From NCBI GenBank assembly GCA_007753675.1, contig CP036432.1:8868233-8932232 (forward strand): a DNA stretch of 64,000 nucleotides, read 5' to 3'. The notes below the pieces were generated by a model that worked only from the letters and a program-made list of their open reading frames with translations, searched no databases and was not told the DNA's origin. Shown here piece by piece: positions 42,943 to 52,618 of this stretch; the stretch's first letter is position 1; every line of letters begins with the position of its first letter. Source of the stretch: Stieleria magnilauensis (GTDB lineage Bacteria; Planctomycetota; Planctomycetia; Pirellulales; Pirellulaceae). The translations under genes and the position numbers were made by a program.

Positions 42943-44397
42943 ATGTCTGATATCGTCCATTGCCCGAAGTGCCATTCCGCCGTCACGGTCGGTGCGGCCC
43001 ATGCCGGCAGACGCGTGCAATGCCCCAGTTGCCTGAAGGAGTTCCTCGCCCCGTCTTCACTCGGTGGAGCCGGATCGAGCGCGGAGGATGAGGACTGGTT
43101 GTCGCTGGCCGATCCAGAGGAACTCACCGCGACACCCACCGCATCCAAATCCGGATCACCAGCGGCCGCGCCACCAGATATCGACGACGACGACGACGAT
43201 CTGTTCGGCGAGAATCCGTTCGTTGACGTCTCCGATGACGATGGCCTGGAGAGCGAATCGGATCCGGCAGACCTGTTCGCTGGACTGCCATCACTGGACG
43301 AACTGCCTGGCTTCGCGGCTGGTCCCGCAGCCGGCCCGACGACCAGTCCGGCGGCGGCCAAGCCGACCCCGACACCCGAAGCGGCCCCAACGATCGACCC
43401 GAACGAAGAGTTTCGGGTGACCTGCCCGATCTGTGGCAGCATGCTGTCGGCCAAAGCCAAGCAGACCGGAAAGACGATCAAGTGCGGGGACTGCTACAGC
43501 GAAGTCCGCGTCCCCAAGCCGCCGAGAAAGAAGACCAAGCCGCAGCGTGACGACAACGCCGAGACGTTTCAATTTATCGAAACGGGCGCAACCGGGCGGC
43601 CGGAGGATCCCTTCAAGAAAAGCGCCGACGAACTGCTCCGCGAGGCCGCTCGGGAGCCCGACGAGAAGCGGTCCGAACCGGCGTTCGACGCACCCAGCAC
43701 CATCGGATGGTTCAAAACCGTCTTCGGGATCTTCGTCGACCCTGGAGTCATCAGCCATTTTTTAGGACTCTCGATCCTGCTGGCGATTCCCGCGGCCCTG
43801 ACGGTCGCAGTGCCGGTCTTTGCGTTGGGCATGTTTCCGCTGGGATTACTCGGGATCACCCTGACGGTGTCCTGTGGATTCGCGATCCTTTTCGGCGTTG
43901 CCAACGAACATGACCGCATCGAAGACTGGCCCACGCTCGACCCGACCGCCTGGTTTGAATCGCTGTGGCTGGTCGTTGCGGCGACCGCGATCGCCGTGGG
44001 ACCGGCCTACGTCATCGCCACGGTGTTTGGCGCCGACCCGGTGGTCAAGCTGGGTCTGGTGATGTTCTCGATCTATGCCGCGTTTCCGATCATCTTGCTT
44101 TCGATGCTGGACGAGCAATCGATCACGTCGCCCTTTTCCGCCGACATCAGCAAGAGCATCACGCGGTGCCAGGAAGAGTGGGGCGCGTTCTACTTTTCGA
44201 CCGGACTCCTGTTTGCCGCCCTGTTCGGCTACTTCGTGATGTGCTCCCTCTCGCCGGCCAGCATCGCGATCGGCGTGATCCTGTCGATCGGCGTGGTGTT
44301 CATGTACTTCGCCATCCTGGGGCGACTGGCGCTGGCGATCGGTGAAGTCGTCGACCTGACGGCCTTGGACACCGAGGACGACGAAGAAGAAGATTAG
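42943..44397 (+). CDS. Zinc-ribbon (MJ0042-type) multi-pass membrane protein
   Basis: Protein of 484 residues. Two zinc ribbons lie in the N-terminal half: CPKCHSAVTVGAAHAGRRVQ with CPSC at about 7-30, and CPICGSMLSAKAKQ...CGDC near 160-190. An acidic disordered stretch separates them. The C-terminal half has about five membrane helices (SILLAIPAALTVAVPVFALG; LWLVVAATAIAVGPAYVIAT; SIYAAFPIILLSML; STGLLFAALFGYFVM; GVILSIGVVFMYFAI). The MJ0042-type ribbon plus membrane part is common in planctomycetes and its role is unknown. An acidic tail ends the protein. A perfect inverted repeat follows the stop. Confidence 0.78.
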   Translation: MSDIVHCPKCHSAVTVGAAHAGRRVQCPSCLKEFLAPSSLGGAGSSAEDEDWLSLADPEELTATPTASKSGSPAAAPPDIDDDDDDLFGENPFVDVSDDDGLESESDPADLFAGLPSLDELPGFAAGPAAGPTTSPAAAKPTPTPEAAPTIDPNEEFRVTCPICGSMLSAKAKQTGKTIKCGDCYSEVRVPKPPRKKTKPQRDDNAETFQFIETGATGRPEDPFKKSADELLREAAREPDEKRSEPAFDAPSTIGWFKTVFGIFVDPGVISHFLGLSILLAIPAALTVAVPVFALGMFPLGLLGITLTVSCGFAILFGVANEHDRIEDWPTLDPTAWFESLWLVVAATAIAVGPAYVIATVFGADPVVKLGLVMFSIYAAFPIILLSMLDEQSITSPFSADISKSITRCQEEWGAFYFSTGLLFAALFGYFVMCSLSPASIAIGVILSIGVVFMYFAILGRLALAIGEVVDLTALDTEDDEEED

Positions 44398-44408
44398 TCG
44401 GCAACAAA

Positions 44409-44475
44409 GTGGCGTAAGCTTCCAGCTTGCGTTCTCGGTTTCACTTGTGAAACGCAAGCTGGAAGCTTACGCCAC
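44409..44475. repeat. Perfect 23-bp inverted repeat between convergent genes
   Basis: Left arm 44409-44431 (gtggcgtaagcttccagctt gcg) is the exact reverse complement of right arm 44453-44475, with a 21-base loop. It lies between the stops of the zinc-ribbon gene and thiG and could form a bidirectional terminator. Shorter pieces of the arm (aagctggaagcttac) occur at 11028, 33628 and, imperfectly, 49673. Confidence 0.88.
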
Positions 44476-44492
44476 CCTTTAATGTTTTGTAC

Positions 44493-45362
44493 TTAGGCGT
44501 TGCTGCCGTAGGGCCGCGTGCTGATGACACCTTCGGCGGGACTTGATGCGGTCCCATAAAGTCGCTTGGGAATGCGGCCGGCCCGATAGGCGTGACGACC
44601 TGCGATCGCGGCGTGCTTCATCGCCTTGGCCATCAGAACCGGGTCGCGGGCGTGGGCGATCGCGGTATTCAACAGCACCGCGTCCCCGCCGAGTTCGAAC
44701 GCCTGGCTGACGTCGCTCGCGGTGCCGACTCCGGCGTCGATGATCACCGGGTAATCCGGATCGTCTTCCTTGAGATATTCCAGGATGATTCGCAGGTTGT
44801 TGGGGTTGAGCAATCCCTGTCCGCTGCCGATCGGGCTGCCGGCGGGCATCACACTGGCCGCGCCCGCCTCTTTGAGTCGCCGCGCGGTGACGGGGCAATC
44901 GCTGGTGTAACAGAGGACTTGGAATCCGTCGGCGGCCAGTTCGCGACACGCCGCCACCGTCTCGGCGGGATCGGGCAACAAGGTCTTGCTATCGCCGAGG
45001 ACTTCGAGCTTCACCCAATCCGCACCGGGGTTGCCGAGCGTTTTGAGGATTTCGCGACCCAGTTTGGCGGCGCGAATGGCATCCGCGGCGGTGTAGCAAC
45101 CGGCGGTATTGGGCAGCAAGGTGTAACGATCCAGATCGATGAAATCCAGGATATTCTTGCCGCCGCGGTCGTAAAGCCGTTCGCGGCGGACGGCCACAGT
45201 GACGCAATCGGATCCGGACGCATCGAGCGAGTCACGCATCTGCTCCATCGTGTCGTAACGCCCGGTGCCGACGATCAGCCGGCTGGCCAGGGTGTGAGAG
45301 CCCACGACGAGCGGTGCGTCATCGGTCTCGGCGGAAGCGTTGGATGTAGATGCGATGGACAA
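44493..45362 (-). CDS. thiG: Thiazole synthase ThiG
   Basis: Forms the thiazole phosphate of thiamine from 1-deoxyxylulose phosphate, dehydroglycine and ThiS-thiocarboxylate. It has 289 residues as a TIM barrel. The Schiff-base Lys118 lies in [40 protein letters not shown] and [15 protein letters not shown] (phosphate-binding) are signatures. The start is TTG 45362; there is no closer ATG that keeps the first strand. It follows thiS by 4 bp. The C-terminus [11 protein letters not shown] is typical. Together with thiS it supplies the thiazole arm; no TPP riboswitch is obvious upstream of the operon. Confidence 0.95.
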   Translation of the reverse strand: MSIASTSNASAETDDAPLVVGSHTLASRLIVGTGRYDTMEQMRDSLDASGSDCVTVAVRRERLYDRGGKNILDFIDLDRYTLLPNTAGCYTAADAIRAAKLGREILKTLGNPGADWVKLEVLGDSKTLLPDPAETVAACRELAADGFQVLCYTSDCPVTARRLKEAGAASVMPAGSPIGSGQGLLNPNNLRIILEYLKEDDPDYPVIIDAGVGTASDVSQAFELGGDAVLLNTAIAHARDPVLMAKAMKHAAIAGRHAYRAGRIPKRLYGTASSPAEGVISTRPYGSNA

Positions 45363-45366
45363 TGGA

Positions 45367-45570
45367 TTATCCGCCTCCGACCAGGGTTACGACTTCGACG
45401 TCGTCGCCGTCACGAACGATCGTGTCGGCATACGTTTCACGTGGGACCACGTCCGCGTTGATCTCGACGGCCAAGTAGTTCGGCGGCACATCGACGGTGT
45501 CGAGCAGTTGCTCGACACTCATTTCCGAATCGATTTCGACGCGTCGGCCGTTGACGGTGATAGAGATCAT
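45367..45570 (-). CDS. thiS: Sulfur carrier protein ThiS
   Basis: Ubiquitin-like sulfur carrier of 67 residues for thiazole synthesis. The C-terminus ends VTLVGGG: most ThiS end in a Gly-Gly that is adenylated and thiolated, and here one extra Gly follows. [20 protein letters not shown] with [17 protein letters not shown] fits the beta-grasp fold. It lies 9 bp after the sugar isomerase gene and 4 bp before thiG. thiF is not adjacent. Confidence 0.93.
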   Translation of the reverse strand: MISITVNGRRVEIDSEMSVEQLLDTVDVPPNYLAVEINADVVPRETYADTIVRDGDDVEVVTLVGGG

Positions 45571-45579
45571 CGGTTGGAC

Positions 45580-46584
45580 TCAGTCATTGTCGTCGTCAAA
45601 GGCCGCGTCAAAGGCGCGGGTGCTGGGCGAGAAATCCAGCTTTTTGGTGAACTGGCAGGCTTCGGCGGCGCCGAACTCGCGTTCCATTCCACTGTCTTCC
45701 CACTCGATCGACAGCGGTCCGTTGTACCCGATGTCGTTGAGCGCGCGAATGATTTCTTCGAAGTTCACCCCGCCGCGTCCTGGGCTGCGGAAGTCCCACC
45801 CGCGTCGTGGGTCACCGAAATTCAGATGGCTGCAGTTGATCCCGCTCGTTCCGTCCAAGGTCACGATCGCATCCTTGATGTGCACGTGGTAGATCCGATC
45901 GGGGAAACGACGCAGGAACTTGACCGGATCGACGCCCTGCCAAATCAGGTGGCTGGGGTCAAAGTTGAACCCGAATTCGGGCCGGTGGTCGAGAGCTTCG
46001 AGCGCTCGCTCGGCGGTGTAGATATCGAAAGCGATTTCGGTCGGGTGGACTTCCAGCGCGAACCGCACGCCGCATTCGCCGAACACGTCCAGGATCGGAT
46101 TGAATCGCTCGGCCAGCAGATCGAACCCGGCATCGATCATGCTCGGCGGAACCGGGGGAAAGGAGTACAGCAGGTGCCAAATGCTGCTGCCGGTGAAGCC
46201 GTTGACGACTTCGACGCCGAATTTCTGGGCCGCCCGTGCGGTGTTCTTCAGTTCTTCGATCGCCCGGGTGTTGACCCCATCGGGATCACCGTCGCCCCAA
46301 ACATATTCCGGCAAGATCGCTTGGTGGCGTTGGTCGATCAGATCCAAGACGGCTTGGCCGACCAGGTGGGCGCTGATCGCATGGCATTGCAGCCCGGCGT
46401 CGTCGAGCGCCTGGCGTTTCTTGTCGCAGTAATCGTCCTCCGCGATCGCCTTGTCGACCTCAAAATGATCGCCCCAGCATGCCAGTTCGATGCCGTCATA
46501 GCCGAATCCGCTCGTTTTTTGGACCATGTCGGTGAACGGAAGGTCTGCCCATTGACCGGTAAACAGGGTGACAGGACGCGACAT
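45580..46584 (-). CDS. Xylose isomerase-like TIM-barrel sugar phosphate isomerase/epimerase
   Basis: AP-endonuclease-2/xylose-isomerase-like barrel of 334 residues. Metal-binding residues are recognisable by motif: Glu in FALEVHPTE, Asp/His in NFDPSHLIW, His in YHVHIKD, and Glu in LSIEWED. The family epimerises or isomerises sugars and inositols; the substrate cannot be read here. ATG 46584 ([10 protein letters not shown]) is chosen since the first barrel strand starts at once; a longer frame adds 31 unlike residues. It is first in a tight run with thiS and thiG, which is a curious pairing: co-transcription does not prove a role in thiamine synthesis. Confidence 0.87.
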   Translation of the reverse strand: MSRPVTLFTGQWADLPFTDMVQKTSGFGYDGIELACWGDHFEVDKAIAEDDYCDKKRQALDDAGLQCHAISAHLVGQAVLDLIDQRHQAILPEYVWGDGDPDGVNTRAIEELKNTARAAQKFGVEVVNGFTGSSIWHLLYSFPPVPPSMIDAGFDLLAERFNPILDVFGECGVRFALEVHPTEIAFDIYTAERALEALDHRPEFGFNFDPSHLIWQGVDPVKFLRRFPDRIYHVHIKDAIVTLDGTSGINCSHLNFGDPRRGWDFRSPGRGGVNFEEIIRALNDIGYNGPLSIEWEDSGMEREFGAAEACQFTKKLDFSPSTRAFDAAFDDDND

Positions 46585-46951
46585 GAAGCTCTCCAGAGGG
46601 AAACGGGATGGTCGGAATAATGAAAAGATGAAATTGGAAGAAATGCAATCCGATGCTTCCAGGGGTATTTTGCGCACCCGCTGCTAAAACCTGCAACAAC
46701 CCTGAAAACCCTGCGAGAACCCCCAAATCGCGATTCCCGGTCAAAATGGTGGTCATCGGACCCAATTTGGGTGCCCCGGTCACCGAGAGAGTTTCGATTC
46801 AAAGCGGATCGAGCCCACGCCGAGTCCATTGAGCGTTACCATCCTTGGCCTAGAATAAGATGGCTGAAACTCCCGCAAGGCGATTTCTGACCCGTGTGCA
46901 TTTCTGACCCGCGCGTTTGGCCCGGCTCCTCCTTTTTCTGTAAGACTCGAA
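46585..46951. other. Divergent intergenic region, 367 bp
   Basis: Lies between the sugar isomerase gene (minus) and pilT (plus). A sigma-70-like promoter candidate is at 46829-46856. A direct repeat atttctgacccg occurs at about 46885 and 46901. No gene seen. Confidence 0.45.
46829..46856 (+). promoter_or_regulatory. Candidate sigma-70-type promoter for pilT
   Basis: TTGAGC (46829-46834) and TAGAAT (46851-46856) are separated by 16 bp and match TTGACA/TATAAT at four and five of six positions. It would give a leader of roughly 90 bases before pilT. Such matches arise by chance, so this is a weak candidate. Confidence 0.3.
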
Positions 46952-48157
<1,206 letters not shown>

Positions 48158-48215
48158 GCTCTTGCGGCGACCACTTCCTTTGCCAACTCAACTCATCTGC
48201 TCTTGCCCGTAATTG

Positions 48216-49553
48216 ATGGCCGAACAACCCCCACCACAGCTCTGGCAATCCGTTGCCCCCGTCGAATTCTCGCCCAAGCTCAGCGACAACACGAAAGTCC
48301 AGGCACTGCTGATCAGCACCCGCCAGGGTGCCGGTTATGAAGTCGCCGCCGGGCAGATCTCCCACGCGATTCAGTCGCGTGCCACGCAGGTCTTGCTCGA
48401 CTTCACGGCCGCCGGCTGCGCGATGCGGTACCTGATCGACGGCCTGTGGGAACAGTTGCCGGCACTCGATCGCGAAACCGGCGACGGCATGTTGTTCGCG
48501 CTCAAGCAACTGTGCCTGCTCAACCCCGCCGATCGACGGAGTGCCCAGTCGGGATCGGTCGCGGTCAAACTCAAGAAAGAAAAGTTCGACCTGGTGATGC
48601 AGTCCCAAGGTGTGCCCACGGGCGAACGCGTCCTGGTTCGCCTGGATTCGCTGCAGATCCCCTTCGAGACGCTCAGCGATCTCGGCATGCGGGACAAAAT
48701 GGTCACCGCCTTGAAACAGCACCTCAATGACGAAGCAGACATCGTGCTGCTGACCGCTCCGAAAACCGAAGGCCTGACGACGACCTGGAACGTCGCAATC
48801 AACGCCGCCGACCGCTTCTTGCGAGATTTCCAGTCGTTCGAAGACCAGGCCCGACCGGAGCCTGAAATCATCAACATCAACGCCAATCTTTACGGCGGCA
48901 GCACGGGCCTGACGCCCTACGAAGCGGTCCGCAAGGCGATCCTCAAAGAACCCGACGTCTTTCTGTTCCCCGGAACCGTCGATGCCGAATCCTTCCAACT
49001 GGCGCTCGACCAAGTCAGCAAAGCGGAAAAGAAAATCATCACACGGATGGTCGCCGGCGGGGCGGTCGAGGGCCTGGTGCGTTTGATCGCCCAATACCCC
49101 GATCAACGCGCCGTGATCGCACAAAAGGTTTCCTGCGTGCTCGGCCAACGTCTCGTCCGCCGACTTTGCGATAACTGCAAGGTCGGATTCCAGCCGCCGC
49201 CTCAACTGTTGCAACAACTCGGCATTCCGCCGGGACGCGTCACGCTGTTGTACCAGCCCTTCATTCCGCCGCCGATCGAACAACAGGTCGATGAGAACGG
49301 TCGCCCCGCGCCGATCACGCCGTGCCACAAATGCCAGGGCCGCGGCTACCTGGGACGCATCGCCATTTTCGAACTGCTCACGCCCGGTCCGCAGCTGCGC
49401 GACGCATTGACCAAAACCCAGGACGTCGCACGGCTGGCGGGGATCGCCAAATCCGAAGGCTTCCACGGCGTGCAAACCGAAGCGGTGCTGACCATCGCCC
49501 GCGGTCTGACCGGTTTGGACGAACTGAAACGCGCCTTCGCCAAGAAAGCGTAA
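48216..49553 (+). CDS. GspE/PilB-like ATPase-family protein with degenerate P-loop
   Basis: Protein of 445 residues similar to the C-terminal part of GspE/PilB. The region expected to hold Walker A reads LTAPKTEGLTTT (179-190), where family members have TGPTGSGKTTT; the lysine is Leu. The Walker-B/Glu region reads DVFLFPGTVDAES, lacking the GEIRD Glu and Arg. The Cys motif of GspE is kept: CDNCK (318-322) and CHKCQGRGYLGR (370-381), a probable zinc site. It starts at ATG 48216, 58 bp after pilT, so the two probably act together. Likely a non-hydrolysing paralogue; the chance that it still binds nucleotide is not excluded. Confidence 0.8.
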   Translation: MAEQPPPQLWQSVAPVEFSPKLSDNTKVQALLISTRQGAGYEVAAGQISHAIQSRATQVLLDFTAAGCAMRYLIDGLWEQLPALDRETGDGMLFALKQLCLLNPADRRSAQSGSVAVKLKKEKFDLVMQSQGVPTGERVLVRLDSLQIPFETLSDLGMRDKMVTALKQHLNDEADIVLLTAPKTEGLTTTWNVAINAADRFLRDFQSFEDQARPEPEIININANLYGGSTGLTPYEAVRKAILKEPDVFLFPGTVDAESFQLALDQVSKAEKKIITRMVAGGAVEGLVRLIAQYPDQRAVIAQKVSCVLGQRLVRRLCDNCKVGFQPPPQLLQQLGIPPGRVTLLYQPFIPPPIEQQVDENGRPAPITPCHKCQGRGYLGRIAIFELLTPGPQLRDALTKTQDVARLAGIAKSEGFHGVQTEAVLTIARGLTGLDELKRAFAKKA

Positions 49554-49691
49554 CCGTAGGGTAAGCATCCTGCTTGCCAATCGAAGGCGCTGGCGGAAGC
49601 GGCGCGTGCCGCCCGGTCTCTGCCTCCACCGAAGCGGTGACCAGGCATGCCTCGCGAGCTCGGCAATCGCAAGCTGAAAGCTTACGCCACT
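49554..49691. repeat. Imperfect inverted repeat between convergent genes
   Basis: gtagggtaagcatcctgctt near 49556 and gcaatcgcaagctgaaagctt near 49664-49684 pair imperfectly and belong with the 23-bp arm family at 44409. The segment separates the PilB-like and YggS-like gene stops. No T-run. Confidence 0.5.
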
Positions 49692-50426
49692 TTAGATCAC
49701 GCCTTCAAACAGCGCCGACCCGATCCGCACCATTGTCGCCCCCGCGGCAATGGCTTCGCGAAAGTCTCCGCTCATCCCCATCGACAACTCCGGCAACTCG
49801 TAACCACCGGATTCGACCAGCCGATCACGCAGCTCCGCAACGCTGCGAAACTGGCCCGCCGCCTCCGCCGATTCCGTTCCCCATCCCGCCATCGCCATCA
49901 ATCCCACGACCCGCACCGCGGTGAGTCCGGGAATCTTCAACAGCTGACCGACCGCCTCGGGCGAAAGACCGGTCTTGCTCTCATCGCCGCTGATGTTGAC
50001 TTCCAACAAGACCTCGGCGACGCGTTGCTGACGACTCGCTTCCTGGTCGATCGCGCGCAACAACCGCTCGCTGTCGACCGAATGGATCAGCGGATCAAAG
50101 CGGAGCATCCGCCGGAGTTTGTTGGTTTGGACATGACCGATCATGTGCCAGCGCAAGTTGCGTTGGGGGTCAGCGGAAACGGCCGGGGCGATCGCTGCGG
50201 CTTTCTGCCACAACACTTGCGGACGGCTCTCGCCCAGGTCACTGCAGCCGGCGTCAAAGAGCATTTCTGTCGTGGCGGCGTCGACATACTTCGAAACGCC
50301 GATCACGCGGACCGAACCGGGGTCCCGACCCGCCGCGTCGGCGGCGTGACGAACCTCGTCGTTGACGGCCATCCAATTGCGACGGATCCGTTGGGCGGTC
50401 TCATGGGGCTGCGACATCGCGTTCAT
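49692..50426 (-). CDS. yggS: YggS/PLPBP-family pyridoxal phosphate homeostasis protein
   Basis: PLP-binding TIM-barrel protein of 244 residues that buffers pyridoxal phosphate and affects amino-acid and keto-acid balance; no catalytic reaction is established for the family. Schiff-base Lys46 is in VIGVSKYVDA, followed by the signatures LRWHMIGHVQTNKLRRMLR, VLLEVNISGDESKTGL and LSMGMSGDFREAI; VRIGSALFEG closes the phosphate site. Start ATG 50426 or 50417 (both in frame); the first is 4 bp after the upstream stop, so co-translation is likely. Confidence 0.92.
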   Translation of the reverse strand: MNAMSQPHETAQRIRRNWMAVNDEVRHAADAAGRDPGSVRVIGVSKYVDAATTEMLFDAGCSDLGESRPQVLWQKAAAIAPAVSADPQRNLRWHMIGHVQTNKLRRMLRFDPLIHSVDSERLLRAIDQEASRQQRVAEVLLEVNISGDESKTGLSPEAVGQLLKIPGLTAVRVVGLMAMAGWGTESAEAAGQFRSVAELRDRLVESGGYELPELSMGMSGDFREAIAAGATMVRIGSALFEGVI

Positions 50427-50430
50427 TGCG

Positions 50431-52437
50431 TCAACTGGGATTGTCTTCCACCGTGATCAAGTCTTCGTAGGACTCTTCCTTGGCATCGAATCGGGCACAA
50501 TAAAAGTCCGCGATCAATTGTTTGCCCATGAACGTTCGTGGCCCCGACGCTGCCATCGAACGGTACACAATCCACTGGGCCTTTCCCATCTGAATCCGAT
50601 ACGCCGCGGCGGTACGCTGCGGGATCAGTTTCAATTGCTCGGCAACGGTCAGCTGTCGCCACGTTCGTTTCATCGAAAAGCGGTCCCGAGAAACGTCCAC
50701 CCACAGGGGCACAAACAACTGACCGTGCCCCTGTGACGCGAGCAACAGGTGTCGATCTTCGGTCTCCCGCAGCCGCGTCGGTGAAAGCGAATTTTTCCAT
50801 TCCGCTGCCGACAATGGCAACACCAACGCGCGTCGACGATGGTCGCCAAGAAACAACTCCGTCGTCTCCGCTTCGGTCTCTACAGCGATTCCATCGGCCA
50901 GCGGGAAACGGATCTGATAGTCGATCAACGGCAGAGAGACCGATGCCGCGTCGTTGCTCCCCCCCTGGTCACGGTCGTGCCGCGCGTCGGCGGCGCGACG
51001 CAACTCTTCATGAAACTGTCCCCGAACGATCGCGTCGGCAAAGAAACAACAGCGATCTTCACGCAGGACCATAAACTGCCGCTGCAAGATATAACCGGCC
51101 TCGTGCAGTTGCTCCATTTCCAGATAGTGGACATCGTCATCGGTGTACTCGCAGGTCGACACCCAGTCGCCCAGGGGTTCAAGCGGCTGACCGTCGATCG
51201 CGATGGTCGTTTCGCAGCGACCACTGATCAGGGTCGATTTGCCCGCGATCCATTCCAGTCGCGACTGGCGATCGGCGTACTCGACCACCGTTCGCCCGCG
51301 CCGCACGTCCCATTCGGGAAGCAGGCAGACGACCTTGGCCTCTTCGTCGTGCAACATCGCTTCCGGCAAACTGACCTGCCACGCCAGTCGTCCCTTTGTC
51401 TGCCCTGTTCCCAAAGCGGCCTTGATGGCGGGCTGCAACGTTTCCGGATCCAGTTCGGCGGCGGAGATCAAAAGCCCGTGTTTCCCCAAGTCATCCTGAA
51501 CGTCTCGCTCGCTCAAACTTGAGAACGCCTGGACACCGCCGCGGCCGGTCAACGCCGCAACCCACGTGGTCAATTCGATTGCGATCTCGTCGATCGCTTT
51601 TTCAAAGGCCGAGCAGCCGATCGACGTTTTGGACTTTGACTTGCGGTCTTTTTGCTTCGTCTTTTTCACCGGCTTGGGCGGTGGGACGAACCGCAGCAGA
51701 CGACGCAATCGCAACAAGGAAGCCAACGCGAGCCGGCACTGGTGTGGCTGGGCGAGCACGGCGGAAACGGAAAGATCATCTTGCTCACACCACTTCTTGA
51801 GCGCCTCGATGCTGCTGCCGGCCAACCGACGGCACGAGGGCAACGCGGCGAGACGATGCGAAAGTGTCAGCCCGATCTCGGCAACACCGATCAAAACGGC
51901 TGGATCAGTCGGATCACATTGAAGCAGGCCGTCACGATAATCTTGAATCGTCCCCAACAGGCTCCACCAGTCGGCTTCCTCAAGGTGCTGCAACAATCCC
52001 GGCATCGCCGCCGACCAAACCAAGACGTTCCAGACCTCGCTCAACTCGGCCGGGCTGCGGATCAATGACTCTTGAAAACGTCGCACCATCACGTCCGGCT
52101 CGATCGTGCGAAATCGCTTGCCACTGGTGCTCGCGCCGGTCGCCGTCCGGGTCAACCATTGGGTTTGGATGTCGCAGGGCGTTTGCAACGCGGTCGCCGC
52201 CCCCCAACGATAAATCGTTCCCCGCCACACCGCGTCGCCAAAGACCACGTCGATCGGTTGCTTCTCTTGATCGGCGAGGATCCGTTTGCGCAACGTCGTC
52301 CACTGCGCCGACGTCAGAGGGGATTCCTCGAGCACCACCGCGTCAGTTCCGGCAGTCGATGCAGCGACCGCCGCAACGGCCTGCGGTGAGGATTCGCTCG
52401 GGTCAGGCATTTCAGGTTGTCGACGCTTTCGGGGCAT
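50431..52437 (-). CDS. Large protein of unknown function upstream of yggS
   Basis: Protein of 668 residues with no signal peptide or membrane segment. The first 60 residues are polar and low in complexity. Residues about 240-265 are a basic cluster (PKPVKKTKQKDRKSKSK), and the rest is mixed alpha/beta. Near the C-terminus ALVLPLSAAEWKNSLSP and LLLASQGHGQLFVPLWVDVS are beta-rich and look structured. Cysteines are scattered, with no metal motif. The stop lies 4 bp before yggS, so both are on one transcript. Probably a planctomycete-specific family; I do not recognise it. Confidence 0.65.
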   Translation of the reverse strand: MPRKRRQPEMPDPSESSPQAVAAVAASTAGTDAVVLEESPLTSAQWTTLRKRILADQEKQPIDVVFGDAVWRGTIYRWGAATALQTPCDIQTQWLTRTATGASTSGKRFRTIEPDVMVRRFQESLIRSPAELSEVWNVLVWSAAMPGLLQHLEEADWWSLLGTIQDYRDGLLQCDPTDPAVLIGVAEIGLTLSHRLAALPSCRRLAGSSIEALKKWCEQDDLSVSAVLAQPHQCRLALASLLRLRRLLRFVPPPKPVKKTKQKDRKSKSKTSIGCSAFEKAIDEIAIELTTWVAALTGRGGVQAFSSLSERDVQDDLGKHGLLISAAELDPETLQPAIKAALGTGQTKGRLAWQVSLPEAMLHDEEAKVVCLLPEWDVRRGRTVVEYADRQSRLEWIAGKSTLISGRCETTIAIDGQPLEPLGDWVSTCEYTDDDVHYLEMEQLHEAGYILQRQFMVLREDRCCFFADAIVRGQFHEELRRAADARHDRDQGGSNDAASVSLPLIDYQIRFPLADGIAVETEAETTELFLGDHRRRALVLPLSAAEWKNSLSPTRLRETEDRHLLLASQGHGQLFVPLWVDVSRDRFSMKRTWRQLTVAEQLKLIPQRTAAAYRIQMGKAQWIVYRSMAASGPRTFMGKQLIADFYCARFDAKEESYEDLITVEDNPS

Positions 52438-52618
52438 TGGAGGCTGGATTCGGGCAGGTCAAAAGGCGAAGATGGAAGACAGACAGCAGCGCGACAAAAA
52501 TGGCACCGGCAGATCGGACGCTACCTTACTCGCCATGCTCGACTCTTGCACCCACTGGTCTTGTACCTACTGTTCACGCGTCCCATCGCATCCCAATTCA
52601 ATCTCTCCAGCGGCCTTT

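Noticed and set aside
46585-46951. TPP riboswitch in front of the thiSG operon
   Set aside because: I could not find the conserved CUGAGA or ACCUGAU-like elements in the 367 bp before the operon.
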